Of a stretch of 64,000 nt of DNA, positions 40,130 through 49,137 are shown in pieces. The position numbers and the translations under genes were made by a program. Every line of letters begins with the position of its first letter. The stretch's first letter is position 1. Under the pieces are notes generated by a model that was not told the origin of the DNA, ran no database searches, and worked only from the letters and a program-made list of their open reading frames with translations. The DNA is from Mycolicibacterium hippocampi (GTDB lineage Bacteria; Actinomycetota; Actinomycetes; Mycobacteriales; Mycobacteriaceae), in contig NZ_BLLB01000002.1 in NCBI RefSeq assembly GCF_010723735.1, positions 4,960,001-5,024,000 on the forward strand, in the 5' to 3' direction.

Positions 40130-40678
40130 TTACGCGCGGGTGGCCAGCGTCAGCTCCATGAGCTTGATCGCCATCCCGCAGGCGTCGATACCAGGGGTCT
40201 GCGGATTGACCCACCAGCCCACCACTCCCGCGGCGTCGCTGGCCACACCGCAGGCGCCGTTGGGGTCGTTGGGACGCATCACGATCGACTGGATACCGGC
40301 GACCGACCGGCTCTCGATCTGATACTCCAACTCCTCGGCGGTCTGGCGCTCGTTGTCGAGGCTGCCCAGCTCGAACCAGAAACGGGTGATGTCGACCAGC
40401 CCGGCGGGGTTGGCCGCCTGCCATCTGCAGACCGCACCGACGAAGGTGCTCTGGATGTCCAACGGGTCCGCACCGACGGTCTCGGCGAGGATGTCCTCCG
40501 TGAGCACGTCGCATTCCTTCAACAGGTTCGGGTACTGGCGCTCCGAGTCGTCGTTGCGGGGCGTGTTCCCGGAACCCGCCTTGGCCGCGGTGCCCTCGAC
40601 GGTCTGGGTGCAGCCGGTCAACAGGACCAGACCGGCCAGGGCGGCGATCGCACCGGCCCGTGTCCGCCGCGCGCTCAC
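40130..40678 (-). CDS. lprC: DUF3558-type lipoprotein LprC
   Basis: A 182-residue predicted lipoprotein. The signal peptide MSARRTRAGAIAALAGLVLLTGC ends in a lipobox with Cys at 23. The mature domain has paired cysteines (KECDVL, AVCRW, GACGV, DACGM) typical of mycobacterial DUF3558 lipoproteins. GTG 40678 overlaps the lprB stop by 4 bp. Cell-envelope location is clear; function is unknown. Confidence 0.85.
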   Translation of the reverse strand: MSARRTRAGAIAALAGLVLLTGCTQTVEGTAAKAGSGNTPRNDDSERQYPNLLKECDVLTEDILAETVGADPLDIQSTFVGAVCRWQAANPAGLVDITRFWFELGSLDNERQTAEELEYQIESRSVAGIQSIVMRPNDPNGACGVASDAAGVVGWWVNPQTPGIDACGMAIKLMELTLATRA

Positions 40679-41229
40679 CGGGAGTTCACGATCGACTGGC
40701 GGGTCAGCTCGGTGGCCACCTCGCAGGCATCAGGGAACGGCGGCTGCGCATAGCTGATCGACCACTCGATGAAGTCATCACCGAACTGGACGCCGATCTC
40801 GCACAAATTCACGTCGCCGGTGGTCAGATCCTCGTTGATACCCATGAAGCCCTCGTGGCCCTCGATGTTGATGTCCTCCACGCTGGTGCGCGACAGCTCC
40901 ATGGTCTTGCGCTCCCGGCCGATGGGGCTGCCGCGGAACCAGGTGAACGAGAAGTGCGGGCCGAGGATGCTGCCGCCGGCCAGCCACTGGCACCCCACCG
41001 ACGTCTTGGCGGTGTTGACCAGGCCGGCCACCTGTGTCTGGTTGATGACCTCTTCGTCGCTGATTCCGCCGCATTCGGGAAAGAACGGACCGTGCGAGAT
41101 GCCCTCTGCCGGCGCGTCCGTTGTCGGCACGGTCGGAGACGCCGGCTCGGAGTCGGAGCACGCGGCAAGGACCGGGATCATGGCCGCGACCGCGACGGCC
41201 AGAGCTTTGGTCGACTTGCTGGGTGTCAC
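40675..41229 (-). CDS. lprB: DUF3558-type lipoprotein LprB
   Basis: A 184-residue predicted lipoprotein with signal peptide ending VLAAC. The conserved mature region includes GPFFPECGGISDEEV, NTAKTSVGCQWLAGGSILGPHFSFTW and RGSPIGRERKTMELSR, matching LprB (Rv1274) as I recall it. GTG 41229 is chosen because TACAGT stands 7 nt upstream, so the transcript is leaderless. It forms a two-gene operon with lprC and is divergent from the ABC exporter pair. Function unknown. Confidence 0.87.
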   Translation of the reverse strand: MTPSKSTKALAVAVAAMIPVLAACSDSEPASPTVPTTDAPAEGISHGPFFPECGGISDEEVINQTQVAGLVNTAKTSVGCQWLAGGSILGPHFSFTWFRGSPIGRERKTMELSRTSVEDINIEGHEGFMGINEDLTTGDVNLCEIGVQFGDDFIEWSISYAQPPFPDACEVATELTRQSIVNSR

Positions 41230-41236
41230 GCCATGC

Positions 41237-41242
41237 ACTGTA
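41237..41242 (-). promoter_or_regulatory. -10 box of the lprB-lprC operon
   Basis: TACAGT on the minus strand lies 7 nt before GTG 41229. Confidence 0.55.
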
Positions 41243-41356
41243 GCGGCCACGTCCGAGGGGAACCACCGACATGCCGACTGAGCAGCTCATTTAGGGAGTT
41301 CTCAGGCAGGGCAGCCGAACACGCGTCCCGCCTGGAGGGTGTGCGAAAGTAGCGGG

Positions 41357-43099
41357 ATGCTCTGGGAGCTGCTCCGACGGCACGTGCGGCCGTACCGGCG
41401 GTTGCTTGCGGTGGTGGCGCTGCTCCAGGTCATCAGCACCCTCGCGACGCTGTACTTGCCGACGGTCAACGCCGCGATCATCAACGACGGCGTCGCACAG
41501 GGCAACCTGACGCTGATCGTCGAGCTGGGCGGGGTGATGCTCGCGGTCACCGCGTTGCAGGTGGTGTGCGCCGTGGGAGCGGTCTACTTCGGATCACGAA
41601 CGGCGATGAGCGTCGGCCGGGATCTGCGTTCGGCGATCTTCCACCACGTCACCGGCTTCTCGGCAGAGGAGACCGGGAGGTTCGGCGCCCCCTCGCTGCT
41701 GACCCGGACCACCAACGACGTCCAGCAGATCCAGTTGCTGGTGCAACTCACCTGCACGATGCTGATCACCGCCCCGATCATGTGCGTCGGCGGCATCGTG
41801 ATGGCGATTCACCTCAACGCCGGTCTGGCTTGGCTGCTGGTGGTCAGCGTGCCGCTGCTGGCGGTCGCCAACTACTGGATCGTGTCGCACCTGCTGCCCA
41901 TCTTCCGACGGCTGCAACGCCAGATCGACGGCATCAATCGGGTGATGCGTGAACAGCTCACCGGCCTGCGGGTGGTGCGGGCGTTCGCGCGGGAGCCCTA
42001 CGAGCGCAACCGATTCGCCGAGAGCAACCGGGCGCTGGCGGACACCGCGCTGGAAGCCGGACGATGGCAGGCGCTGATGCTGCCGGTGACCACGCTGGTG
42101 ATCAACATCTCCAGCGTGGCGCTGATCTGGTTCGGTGGGCAGCGCATCGACGCCGGCCAGATGCAGGTGGGGTCGCTGATCGCCTTCCTGTCGTACTTCA
42201 TGCAGATCCTGCTCGCGGTGCTGATGGCGACATTCATCCTGGTGGTCATCCCCCGCGCGTCGGTGTGTGCGGAGCGCATCACCGAGGTGCTCACCACCAC
42301 CCCTGCGATCACCAGCAACGAGACCGCTGTGCGGCCCGAGCGGATCATGGGTGAGGTCCGCCTGGATTCCGCGACGTTCAGCTACCTGGGAGCCGACCGT
42401 CCGGTGTTCGAAGACGTTTCGCTCACCGCGCACCCAGGCACCACCACCGCGATCGTCGGCTCCACCGGGTCGGGCAAATCGACGCTGCTGTCCCTGGTCT
42501 GCCGGATGTACGACGTGACCGGCGGTTCGGTGAACGTGGACGGAATCGACGTGCGCGACTTGGACATCGAACGACTCTGGTCGGCGATCGGGCTCGTCCC
42601 GCAGCGTGGCTACCTGTTCTCCGGCACTGTGGCCGACAACCTGCAACTCGGCGCGCCCCCAGGGCATGTGGCGGACGAAGACGAGATGTGGGAGGCGCTG
42701 CGGGTGGCCGCAGCCGACGACTTCATCGCCGCCCACCCGGACGGCCTGGCCATGCAGGTGGCCCAGGGGGGCATGAACTTCTCCGGCGGGCAACGCCAAC
42801 GCCTGGCGATCGCCCGCGCCGTGATCCGCCGCCCTGCGATCTACCTGTTCGACGATGCGTTCTCCGCACTGGACGTTCACACCGATGCGCGGGTTCGCGC
42901 CGCGCTGCGCGAGGTGTCGGCCACCGCGACCGTGCTGATCGTCTCGCAGCGCATCGCCACGGTCGCCGAGGCCGACCAGATCGTCGTCATCGACGACGGC
43001 CGGGTGGTCGGCACCGGCGACCACGCGCACCTACTGCGGACGTGTTCGCAGTACCGCGAATTCGCTGATTCCCAGTCGGTCAACGCCGGTCAGACATGA
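41357..43099 (+). CDS. Heterodimeric ABC exporter subunit with degenerate catalytic site (Rv1273c-like)
   Basis: A 580-residue half-transporter: six helices (about 1-310) then an ATPase domain. Walker A GSTGSGKST and signature FSGGQRQRLAIARA are canonical, but the Walker B reads YLFDDAFSALD, with Asp in place of the catalytic Glu. This is the hallmark of the degenerate site in heterodimeric exporters. It overlaps the partner gene by 4 bp. Likely drug or lipid export; substrate unknown. GAAAGT lies 6 nt before ATG 41357, so it may be leaderless. Confidence 0.88.
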   Translation: MLWELLRRHVRPYRRLLAVVALLQVISTLATLYLPTVNAAIINDGVAQGNLTLIVELGGVMLAVTALQVVCAVGAVYFGSRTAMSVGRDLRSAIFHHVTGFSAEETGRFGAPSLLTRTTNDVQQIQLLVQLTCTMLITAPIMCVGGIVMAIHLNAGLAWLLVVSVPLLAVANYWIVSHLLPIFRRLQRQIDGINRVMREQLTGLRVVRAFAREPYERNRFAESNRALADTALEAGRWQALMLPVTTLVINISSVALIWFGGQRIDAGQMQVGSLIAFLSYFMQILLAVLMATFILVVIPRASVCAERITEVLTTTPAITSNETAVRPERIMGEVRLDSATFSYLGADRPVFEDVSLTAHPGTTTAIVGSTGSGKSTLLSLVCRMYDVTGGSVNVDGIDVRDLDIERLWSAIGLVPQRGYLFSGTVADNLQLGAPPGHVADEDEMWEALRVAAADDFIAAHPDGLAMQVAQGGMNFSGGQRQRLAIARAVIRRPAIYLFDDAFSALDVHTDARVRAALREVSATATVLIVSQRIATVAEADQIVVIDDGRVVGTGDHAHLLRTCSQYREFADSQSVNAGQT

Positions 43100-45000
43100 G
43101 CGGACCGCTGGCGCGACCGTTGCGCGGCGCCGAGCCGCCGGAGGTTCGGTCCCGCGACTTCAAGGGCTCCGCGGTCCGGTTGTTCAAGCGCCTCATCCCC
43201 TACCGCGGGCTGACGGTGGCGGTGATGCTGCTCGGTGTCGGCGGCATCGCCATCGGGGTAGTGGGCCCCCGCATCCTCGGCCACGCCACCGATCTGCTGT
43301 TCAACGGTGTCATCGGCCGCCAGCTCCCGGAGGGCCTGACCAAGGCGCAGGCCATCGACGCGGCGCGGGCGCGGGGTGACGACAGCTTCGCCGACCTGCT
43401 GTCCGGCATGGACGTGGTACCCGGCCAGGGAGTCGACTTCGGCGCCGTGGCCCAGACCCTCGCTCTGGCTCTGGCACTGTATCTGGTTGCCGCCCTGATG
43501 GTCTGGCTGCAGGCCAGGATGCTGAACGTCGTCGTGCAGCGGACCATGATCGCGCTGCGCGCCGACGTCGAGGACAAGGTGCACCGGCTGCCCCTGCAGT
43601 ACTTCGATTCCCGGCGGCGCGGGGAGGTGCTCAGCCGGCTCACCAACGACGTCGACAACGTCCAGACCTCGCTGTCGATGTCGATCACCCAACTGCTGAC
43701 CTCGGTCCTGACGGTGTTCGCGGTGGCGGTGATGATGCTGACCATCTCGCCGTTGCTGACGTTGCTGACGGTGGTGACGGTGCCGCTGTCACTGTGGGTC
43801 ACCCGCACGATCGCCCGCCGGTCACGAAAACTGTTCGTCGCGCAGTGGCGCAACACCGGGCGACTCACCGCGCACATCGAGGAGACCTACAGCGGCTTCA
43901 CCGTGGTGAAGACCTTCGGACACCGCGCCCAGGCCGAAAAACAGTTCAGCGAGCTCAACGACGATGTCTACCAGGCCAGCTTCGGCGCCCAGTTCCTGTC
44001 GGGACTGGTGTCGCCCGCCACGATCTTCGTCGGCAACCTGAGCTATGTGGCGGTGGCCGTGGTCGGCGGGCTGCAGGTGGCCACCGGGCAGATCACGCTC
44101 GGCAGCATCCAGGCGTTCATCCAGTACGTCCGCCAGTTCAACCAACCACTCACCCAGATCGCGGGGATGTACAACACCCTGCAGTCCGGGATCGCGAGCG
44201 CGGAACGGGTCTTCGACCTGCTCGACGCCGACGAGGAGCCGGCGGATACCTCCGAGACGATGCCCCCGGTCGGCGACGGGCGCAGCGGCCGGGTCGAGTT
44301 CGACCACGTCTGGTTCGGCTACCTGCCCGACACCCCCGTCATCGAAGATCTGTCGCTGGTCGCCCAACCGGGCACCACGGTCGCGATCGTCGGACCCACC
44401 GGCGCGGGCAAGACGACACTGGTGAACCTGCTGATGCGGTTCTACGACGTCGACTCGGGGCGGATCCTGCTCGACGGCGTCGACATCTCGTCGGTGAGCC
44501 GCGCTTCCCTGCGCTCCCGGATCGGGATGGTGCTGCAGGACACCTGGCTGTTCGCCGGCACGGTGTACGACAACATCGCCTACGGCCGCCCGGACGCCAC
44601 CGAGGAGGAGGTGATCGAGGCGGCCGCCGCGGCGTACGTCGATCGGTTCATCCACACCCTTCCCGATGGGTACGACACCCTTCTCAACGACGGTGGCACG
44701 AACATCAGCGCGGGCGAGAAGCAGCTGATCACGATCGCCCGCGCCGTACTCGCCCGGCCCCAGCTGTTGATCCTCGACGAAGCCACCAGCTCGGTGGACA
44801 CCCGGACCGAGGTGTTGATCCAGCACGCGATGGGCAGGCTGCGCCAGGACCGCACGAGTTTCATCATCGCGCACCGGCTTTCGACGATCCGTGATGCCGA
44901 CATGATCCTGGTGATGGAGGCCGGCAGGATCGTGGAACGGGGCAGCCACACCGAGTTGATCGCCCGCCGCGGCGAGTACTGGACGATGACTCAGGCCTGA
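43096..45000 (+). CDS. Heterodimeric ABC exporter partner subunit (Rv1272c-like)
   Basis: A 634-residue half-transporter. Helix 1-2 loop is long (about residues 60-110). Walker A GPTGAGKTT, signature variant ISAGEKQLITIARA and a canonical Walker B LLILDEATSSVD with catalytic Glu are present. Together with the upstream subunit it forms one canonical and one degenerate ATP site, as in TM287/288-type exporters. ATGA overlap shows coupling. It is last in the operon. Confidence 0.9.
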   Translation: MSGPLARPLRGAEPPEVRSRDFKGSAVRLFKRLIPYRGLTVAVMLLGVGGIAIGVVGPRILGHATDLLFNGVIGRQLPEGLTKAQAIDAARARGDDSFADLLSGMDVVPGQGVDFGAVAQTLALALALYLVAALMVWLQARMLNVVVQRTMIALRADVEDKVHRLPLQYFDSRRRGEVLSRLTNDVDNVQTSLSMSITQLLTSVLTVFAVAVMMLTISPLLTLLTVVTVPLSLWVTRTIARRSRKLFVAQWRNTGRLTAHIEETYSGFTVVKTFGHRAQAEKQFSELNDDVYQASFGAQFLSGLVSPATIFVGNLSYVAVAVVGGLQVATGQITLGSIQAFIQYVRQFNQPLTQIAGMYNTLQSGIASAERVFDLLDADEEPADTSETMPPVGDGRSGRVEFDHVWFGYLPDTPVIEDLSLVAQPGTTVAIVGPTGAGKTTLVNLLMRFYDVDSGRILLDGVDISSVSRASLRSRIGMVLQDTWLFAGTVYDNIAYGRPDATEEEVIEAAAAAYVDRFIHTLPDGYDTLLNDGGTNISAGEKQLITIARAVLARPQLLILDEATSSVDTRTEVLIQHAMGRLRQDRTSFIIAHRLSTIRDADMILVMEAGRIVERGSHTELIARRGEYWTMTQA

Positions 45001-45045
45001 GTCCAATCGTCGGATTAAGCGGATCGCTTCGTGCAGGATGACCAC

Positions 45046-47226
45046 ATGGGCACCGCGTCGGACCGCAAGACCGTTCACACGTTCTGCCGATACTGCCTGG
45101 CCTCGTGCGGTGTCGACGTGACCGTCGAGGGCAACCGCGTCATCAAGATCTCTGCCGACAAACAGAATCCGCACAGCTGGCACGACTTCTGCGCCAAGGG
45201 ACGCACCGCCGCACAGCTGGTCGAACATCCCAGGCGGATCCTGGCCCCGATGCGACGGGTGGGCGATTCGTACGTCGAGGCGACCTGGGAGGAGGCCATC
45301 GACGACATCGCATCGAGGATGAACGCTGTCATCGACGCCGACAGCCCGGACGCCGTCGGTGTCTACTACGGCAACCCTTCCGGCTTCTCGTCGTCCAACA
45401 TCATCTTCATGAACGGCTGGTTGGATGCGATCGGCACCCGCAGCCGCTACTTCGTCGGCTCGATCGACCAGAACGCGATGCACGTGGTGGCGGCGGCCAT
45501 GTACGGCTCGATCCTGATGGCACCGGTCTCCGACATCGACAACTGCGACTACTTCCTGTTGGTCGGCACCAACCCCGCCGTCAGCGCCTGGAACTGGCTG
45601 GAAACGGTGCCCGGCGGTTGGCGCCGCGCCCTGGCGCGCCAGTCCCAGGGCGCCCAGATCGTCGTCGTCGACCCGTTGCGGACTGAATCCGCGGAGAAGG
45701 CAGACCGCCACCTGGCCGTGCGTCCCGGTCAGGACTGGGCGTTGCTGCTGGCGATGGTCAAGGTGATCCTCGACGAAGGACTGGAGCACGCCCAGGACTG
45801 TGCCGAACTCGCCACCGGGATCACGGAGCTACGCGAGCTCGTCGCACAGGCCGACCTCGACGACCTGGCACGGCGTTGCGACCTCGATCGCACTCATATC
45901 GAAAGCGTGGCAAGGGATTTCGCCGCCGCACGGCGGGCCATGGTGGTGACCCGCACAGGTGTGTCGCTGCATCTGGCCGGTACCGTCGCCGAATGGCTCG
46001 GCCACGTGCTGAACGTGATCACCGGCCGGATGGACCGCCCCGGCGGCCGCCGGTACGAGCCGGGCTACGTCGACGCCATCAGGATGTCGGGCATGGTCAA
46101 GACCAGCCCGCACCGCAACCGGCTGTCGGGCCGGCAGATGGTGGCCGGCGCCCACGCGTTGTCCGAACTCCCCGCCGAGATCACCACCCCCGGTCCCGGT
46201 CAGATCCGGGCGATGGTGATCAACTGCGGCAACCCGGTGGTGTCCGGGCCCGACGGGGCACGTCTGGACGCAGCGCTGGCGCAGCTGGACCTGCTGGTCG
46301 CGATCGACTTCGTGCAGCGGGAGAGCCATCGCCATGCACATTGGCTGTTGCCCGCGGTGCACTGGCTGGAGCGCGACGACCTGCTGGCGTTCACCAGCAA
46401 CATGCACGACGAGCCCTACCTGCAGTACGGGGTCAAGGCCGTCGACCCGCCGCCGGGCGCACGTCAGGAATGGCGGATCTTCGTCGACCTCGCGATCGCC
46501 ATGCGCAAGCCGCTCTTCCGGGCCAAAGGGCTCAACGGCTTCATCGGCGCGACCCGACGGATCGCCCGGTGGACGGGCCGGCCGAGCCTGGAGTTCACCC
46601 CGCACTGGATCAACCGCCTGGTGGTCGCCACGGGGCGGAAATTCAACGGGCGCAGGATCAAATGGCGTGACATCTTGGCCCACCCGCACGGCTGGGTGTT
46701 GGGACCCCGCGAGTTCGGACACTTCAGGCAGGCGCTGCGCACGCCGGACAAGAAGGTGCACGCGGCGCCGGCCGAGTTCGTCGCCCGGGCCAGGGAACTG
46801 CTGGCCGAATCCCCGCCGCAGGCGCCTGCGGACTACCCGTTCCAGCTCGCCAACCGGCGCCACCGGCACTCGATGAACTCCTGGCTCAACGAGTTGCCAG
46901 GTTTGCACCCGGCGGGCAGACGCAACGAGGTACTCCTGCATCCGCAGGACGCGGCGAACCTGGGTGTCGGCGACGGCGAGCTGGTCAAGGTGTTCTCGTC
47001 GGTCGGCGAGATCGAACTGACGGCATCGCTGAGCGATCGTCCCCGCCGCGGCGTGGTGGTGGTCGACCACGGCTGGGGCTCACGCATATTCGACCCGCGC
47101 GGCGGCGCCGAGCCGCTGTCGTTCGGCGCCAACCGGAACCTGCTCGTCGACGCCGGCCCGGTGGACCCGTTGTCGCAGACCTCGGCGTTGAGTTCCTGTT
47201 ACGTGGGCGTCGAACCCCTGACCTGA
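45046..47226 (+). CDS. Molybdopterin-dependent oxidoreductase with [4Fe-4S] site
   Basis: A 726-residue DMSO-reductase-superfamily enzyme. An N-terminal cluster motif FCRYCLASCGVDV plus Cys in DFCAKG ligates [4Fe-4S]. Molybdopterin-contact regions include VGVYYGNPSGFSSSN, LLVGTNPAVSAW and the C-terminal QLANRRHRHSMNSW with PQDAANLGVGDGELVKV. No Tat signal is seen, so it is probably cytoplasmic. No electron-transfer partner is adjacent. Substrate unknown (formate-dehydrogenase/nitrate-reductase-like fold). ATG 45046 is used; GTG 45031 is an alternative. Confidence 0.85.
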   Translation: MGTASDRKTVHTFCRYCLASCGVDVTVEGNRVIKISADKQNPHSWHDFCAKGRTAAQLVEHPRRILAPMRRVGDSYVEATWEEAIDDIASRMNAVIDADSPDAVGVYYGNPSGFSSSNIIFMNGWLDAIGTRSRYFVGSIDQNAMHVVAAAMYGSILMAPVSDIDNCDYFLLVGTNPAVSAWNWLETVPGGWRRALARQSQGAQIVVVDPLRTESAEKADRHLAVRPGQDWALLLAMVKVILDEGLEHAQDCAELATGITELRELVAQADLDDLARRCDLDRTHIESVARDFAAARRAMVVTRTGVSLHLAGTVAEWLGHVLNVITGRMDRPGGRRYEPGYVDAIRMSGMVKTSPHRNRLSGRQMVAGAHALSELPAEITTPGPGQIRAMVINCGNPVVSGPDGARLDAALAQLDLLVAIDFVQRESHRHAHWLLPAVHWLERDDLLAFTSNMHDEPYLQYGVKAVDPPPGARQEWRIFVDLAIAMRKPLFRAKGLNGFIGATRRIARWTGRPSLEFTPHWINRLVVATGRKFNGRRIKWRDILAHPHGWVLGPREFGHFRQALRTPDKKVHAAPAEFVARARELLAESPPQAPADYPFQLANRRHRHSMNSWLNELPGLHPAGRRNEVLLHPQDAANLGVGDGELVKVFSSVGEIELTASLSDRPRRGVVVVDHGWGSRIFDPRGGAEPLSFGANRNLLVDAGPVDPLSQTSALSSCYVGVEPLT

Positions 47227-47227
47227 T

Positions 47228-47292
47228 CCGCCGGAACGGTATTCCAGCAGCACTTTTGCGAGTGGGAACATGCCGGAATACCGTTCCGGCGG
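47228..47292. terminator. Bidirectional hairpin between convergent genes
   Basis: CCGCCGGAACGGTATTCC (47228-47245) and its perfect 18-nt inverse (47275-47292) flank a 29-nt loop containing AGCAGCAC and TTGCGAGT. It lies exactly between the stops of two convergent genes. The loop motif also occurs in the hairpin at 19156-19224. Confidence 0.7.
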
Positions 47293-47295
47293 GGT

Positions 47296-47868
47296 CTAGA
47301 CCTGCGGGCCCGCGGAGCGCAGATCGTCGACGTTGCGCATCGCCTCACGCAGCTTTCCCAGCCATTCGTCGGCGTGTTCACCGACCAACCGGACCGACCA
47401 CGCCAGCGCGTCGGAGCGGGACCGGGCCACGCCCGCGTCCACCAGCGTGTCGAGCACCTGGCGTTCCGGCTGCCGGAGTCGGGTCATCACCGGTACTGCC
47501 ATGTGGGTGAACAGGATTCGTTCGGGGGCCGCGCCGGTCGCTGCGATCTCGACGCCCCAGGCCACCTTGCGGCCGTACCGCGCCTCGGCTTCGTCGGCGA
47601 TGCGCATCCGTTCCGCGCGCGTCTGCTCACGGAACCGCGCCGCGCGACCCGACGCGCGAGCCTCGCTCTCCGAACTGCCTGCACCTTCTGGCAGTCGGCC
47701 GATCACGGTGATCTCTTCGCGGTCGACGATGACCTCCGGGTCACCGGCGAACCAGTCTTCGGGCACCCGGCCGGCGATCCAGTCGGCGGCGTCGGTGGCA
47801 TCGGGTTGATCGGCCTGCTGCCAGCCGCCGGAGCGGCCCGACCTGCGGCTGTGGGGTTGGTGTCTCAT
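47296..47868 (-). CDS. Hypothetical protein with ribbon-helix-helix-like C-terminus
   Basis: A 190-residue protein of unknown function. The N-terminus is polar; a middle region (VIVDREEITVIGRLP) looks beta-rich; then an Arg/Ala/Glu helix. The C-terminal ERQVLDTLVDAGVARSRSDALAWSVRLV resembles a ribbon-helix-helix or Arc/CopG-type DNA-binding unit. Three TTACA repeats with 8-bp period lie just before the ATG, matching how such proteins bind tandem boxes, so autoregulation is plausible. No ribosome site precedes ATG 47868. Confidence 0.6.
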   Translation of the reverse strand: MRHQPHSRRSGRSGGWQQADQPDATDAADWIAGRVPEDWFAGDPEVIVDREEITVIGRLPEGAGSSESEARASGRAARFREQTRAERMRIADEAEARYGRKVAWGVEIAATGAAPERILFTHMAVPVMTRLRQPERQVLDTLVDAGVARSRSDALAWSVRLVGEHADEWLGKLREAMRNVDDLRSAGPQV

Positions 47869-47870
47869 GA

Positions 47871-47891
47871 TTACATGCTTACACCGTTACA
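47871..47891. promoter_or_regulatory. Three TTACA boxes with exact 8-bp period
   Basis: TTACA begins at 47871, 47879 and 47887 (+ strand). The array starts 3 bp upstream of the ribbon-helix-helix-like start codon. Tandem 8-bp spacing is that used by MetJ-type ribbon-helix-helix repressors. Binding is inferred. Confidence 0.5.
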
Positions 47892-47940
47892 TCGCTGGTG
47901 AACAGCAGTTCGCCACCGGCGAAACGGGGGTGAGCCGGCG

Positions 47941-48144
47941 TCAGCGACGCTTCATCAGCACCGCGGCACCGCCGCCGAGCACGCCGGCGATCAGCAGCAG
48001 CGCCGCCCAGCCGGCACCGAAGAGCCACCACACGACACCAAGTCCCACCAGCACCGGCGACAGCGCGAACAGCACCATGCCGGGGTGTTGCCTGATCACC
48101 GCGAGGGCGCCCTGTGCCCGCTGACGGTCGATTTCCTTTGCCAT
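47941..48144 (-). CDS. Small two-helix membrane protein
   Basis: A 67-residue protein with a basic N-terminus (MAKEIDRQRAQGAL) and two hydrophobic segments, GMVLFALSPVLVGLGVVWWLF and AALLLIAGVLGGGAAVL, ending in KRR. Function unknown. ATG 48144 is preceded at 6 nt by CATTCT, compatible with leaderless initiation. The longer frame upstream lies antisense to the AIM24 gene and is rejected. It sits upstream of the ribbon-helix-helix gene on the same strand, 72 bp away. Confidence 0.65.
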   Translation of the reverse strand: MAKEIDRQRAQGALAVIRQHPGMVLFALSPVLVGLGVVWWLFGAGWAALLLIAGVLGGGAAVLMKRR

Positions 48145-48216
48145 CACCCAAGAATGCCAGCTGCCGGGTTCTCGCGGCATAGGGTGGGGATCCGGTCGTA
48201 CGTTAAGGAGGCAGCG

Positions 48217-49134
48217 GTGACAGGACCTGGACAAGGCAGTTGGCAGCCCGATCCGGAGGGCCGCTACGAATACCGGTGGTTCGACGGGCAGCAGTGGACC
48301 GACCAGGTCTCCCAGCAGGGCCAGGTGATCCGCGCACCGCTCGGCGGCGGCGGACCGGGTCCGCAACCTGCGTCACAGGAGAGCGGCCATGGACAGCACG
48401 CAGCCCAGCCGCAGGGCCGGCATCAGGAGCAGGCGCAACTCCACCCGAGCGGAGGCGCTGACGGATTCGCCGGCATCAGCGGGGACCTGGTCGACGGACG
48501 GTTCAGCGAAAAAGAAGACAAAGCGGTCGCCAACCAGAACTCGAGGCTGCTGAGGGTCCGCCTGGGCGAGCCGTTCATGGCCCGGCAGGGGTCCATGGTC
48601 GCCTACCAGGGCAATGTGGACTTCGCCTTCGAAGGCGGCGGGGCGTCGAAGTTCATCAAGAAGGCCCTCACCGGTGAAGGGCTGCCGTTGATGCGCTGCT
48701 CCGGCCAGGGGGACGTCTTCCTCGCCGAGTTCGCCTATGACGTACACCTGCTCAACCTCACCAACTCGGGCCTGTCCATCAGCGGCGGAAACGTGCTGGC
48801 GTTCTCGTCGAGCCTCGACTGGAACATCGAGCGGGTCAAGGGTGCGAGCATCGCGACCGGGGGCCTGTTCAACACGACGCTGCGCGGCACCGGATGGGTG
48901 GCACTCACCACGCACGGCCCGCCCGTGGTGCTCGATGCGGCCGAGGCTCCCACGTTCGCCGATACCAATGCGGTGGTGGCCTGGTCGGCGAACCTGCAGA
49001 CACAGCTGAAGACGAGCTTCAAGGCCGGCGCGCTGATCGGCCGCGGCTCGGGTGAAGCGGTGCAGGTGTCGTTCTACGGCAACGGCTTTGTCATCGTGCA
49101 ACCGTCCGAAGGGGTACCGACGCCGGTGCAGTGA
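48217..49134 (+). CDS. AIM24-family protein with N-terminal DUF2510 domain
   Basis: A 305-residue protein. Residues about 8-30 (WQPDPEGRYEYRWFDGQQWTD) form a DUF2510 Trp-rich motif common in actinobacterial membrane-associated proteins. After a Gln/His/Gly-rich linker comes an AIM24 (TerD-like beta-sandwich) domain: LLRVRLGEPFMARQGSMVAYQGNVDF and GEAVQVSFYGNGFVIVQPSE. Function in bacteria is unknown; the mitochondrial relative affects inner-membrane structure. GTG 48217 has AAGGAGG 5 nt upstream, which decides the start over a longer frame. Confidence 0.82.
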   Translation: MTGPGQGSWQPDPEGRYEYRWFDGQQWTDQVSQQGQVIRAPLGGGGPGPQPASQESGHGQHAAQPQGRHQEQAQLHPSGGADGFAGISGDLVDGRFSEKEDKAVANQNSRLLRVRLGEPFMARQGSMVAYQGNVDFAFEGGGASKFIKKALTGEGLPLMRCSGQGDVFLAEFAYDVHLLNLTNSGLSISGGNVLAFSSSLDWNIERVKGASIATGGLFNTTLRGTGWVALTTHGPPVVLDAAEAPTFADTNAVVAWSANLQTQLKTSFKAGALIGRGSGEAVQVSFYGNGFVIVQPSEGVPTPVQ

Positions 49135-49137
49135 TCA

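Noticed and set aside
45001..45045. Small inverted repeat AAGCG-GAT-CGCTT after the ABC exporter as terminator
   Set aside because: A 5-bp stem is too weak to support a call.
47941..48366. 141-residue version of the small membrane protein
   Set aside because: The first 74 residues lie antisense to the DUF2510-AIM24 coding start, which has a near-perfect ribosome site; the membrane protein begins at ATG 48144.
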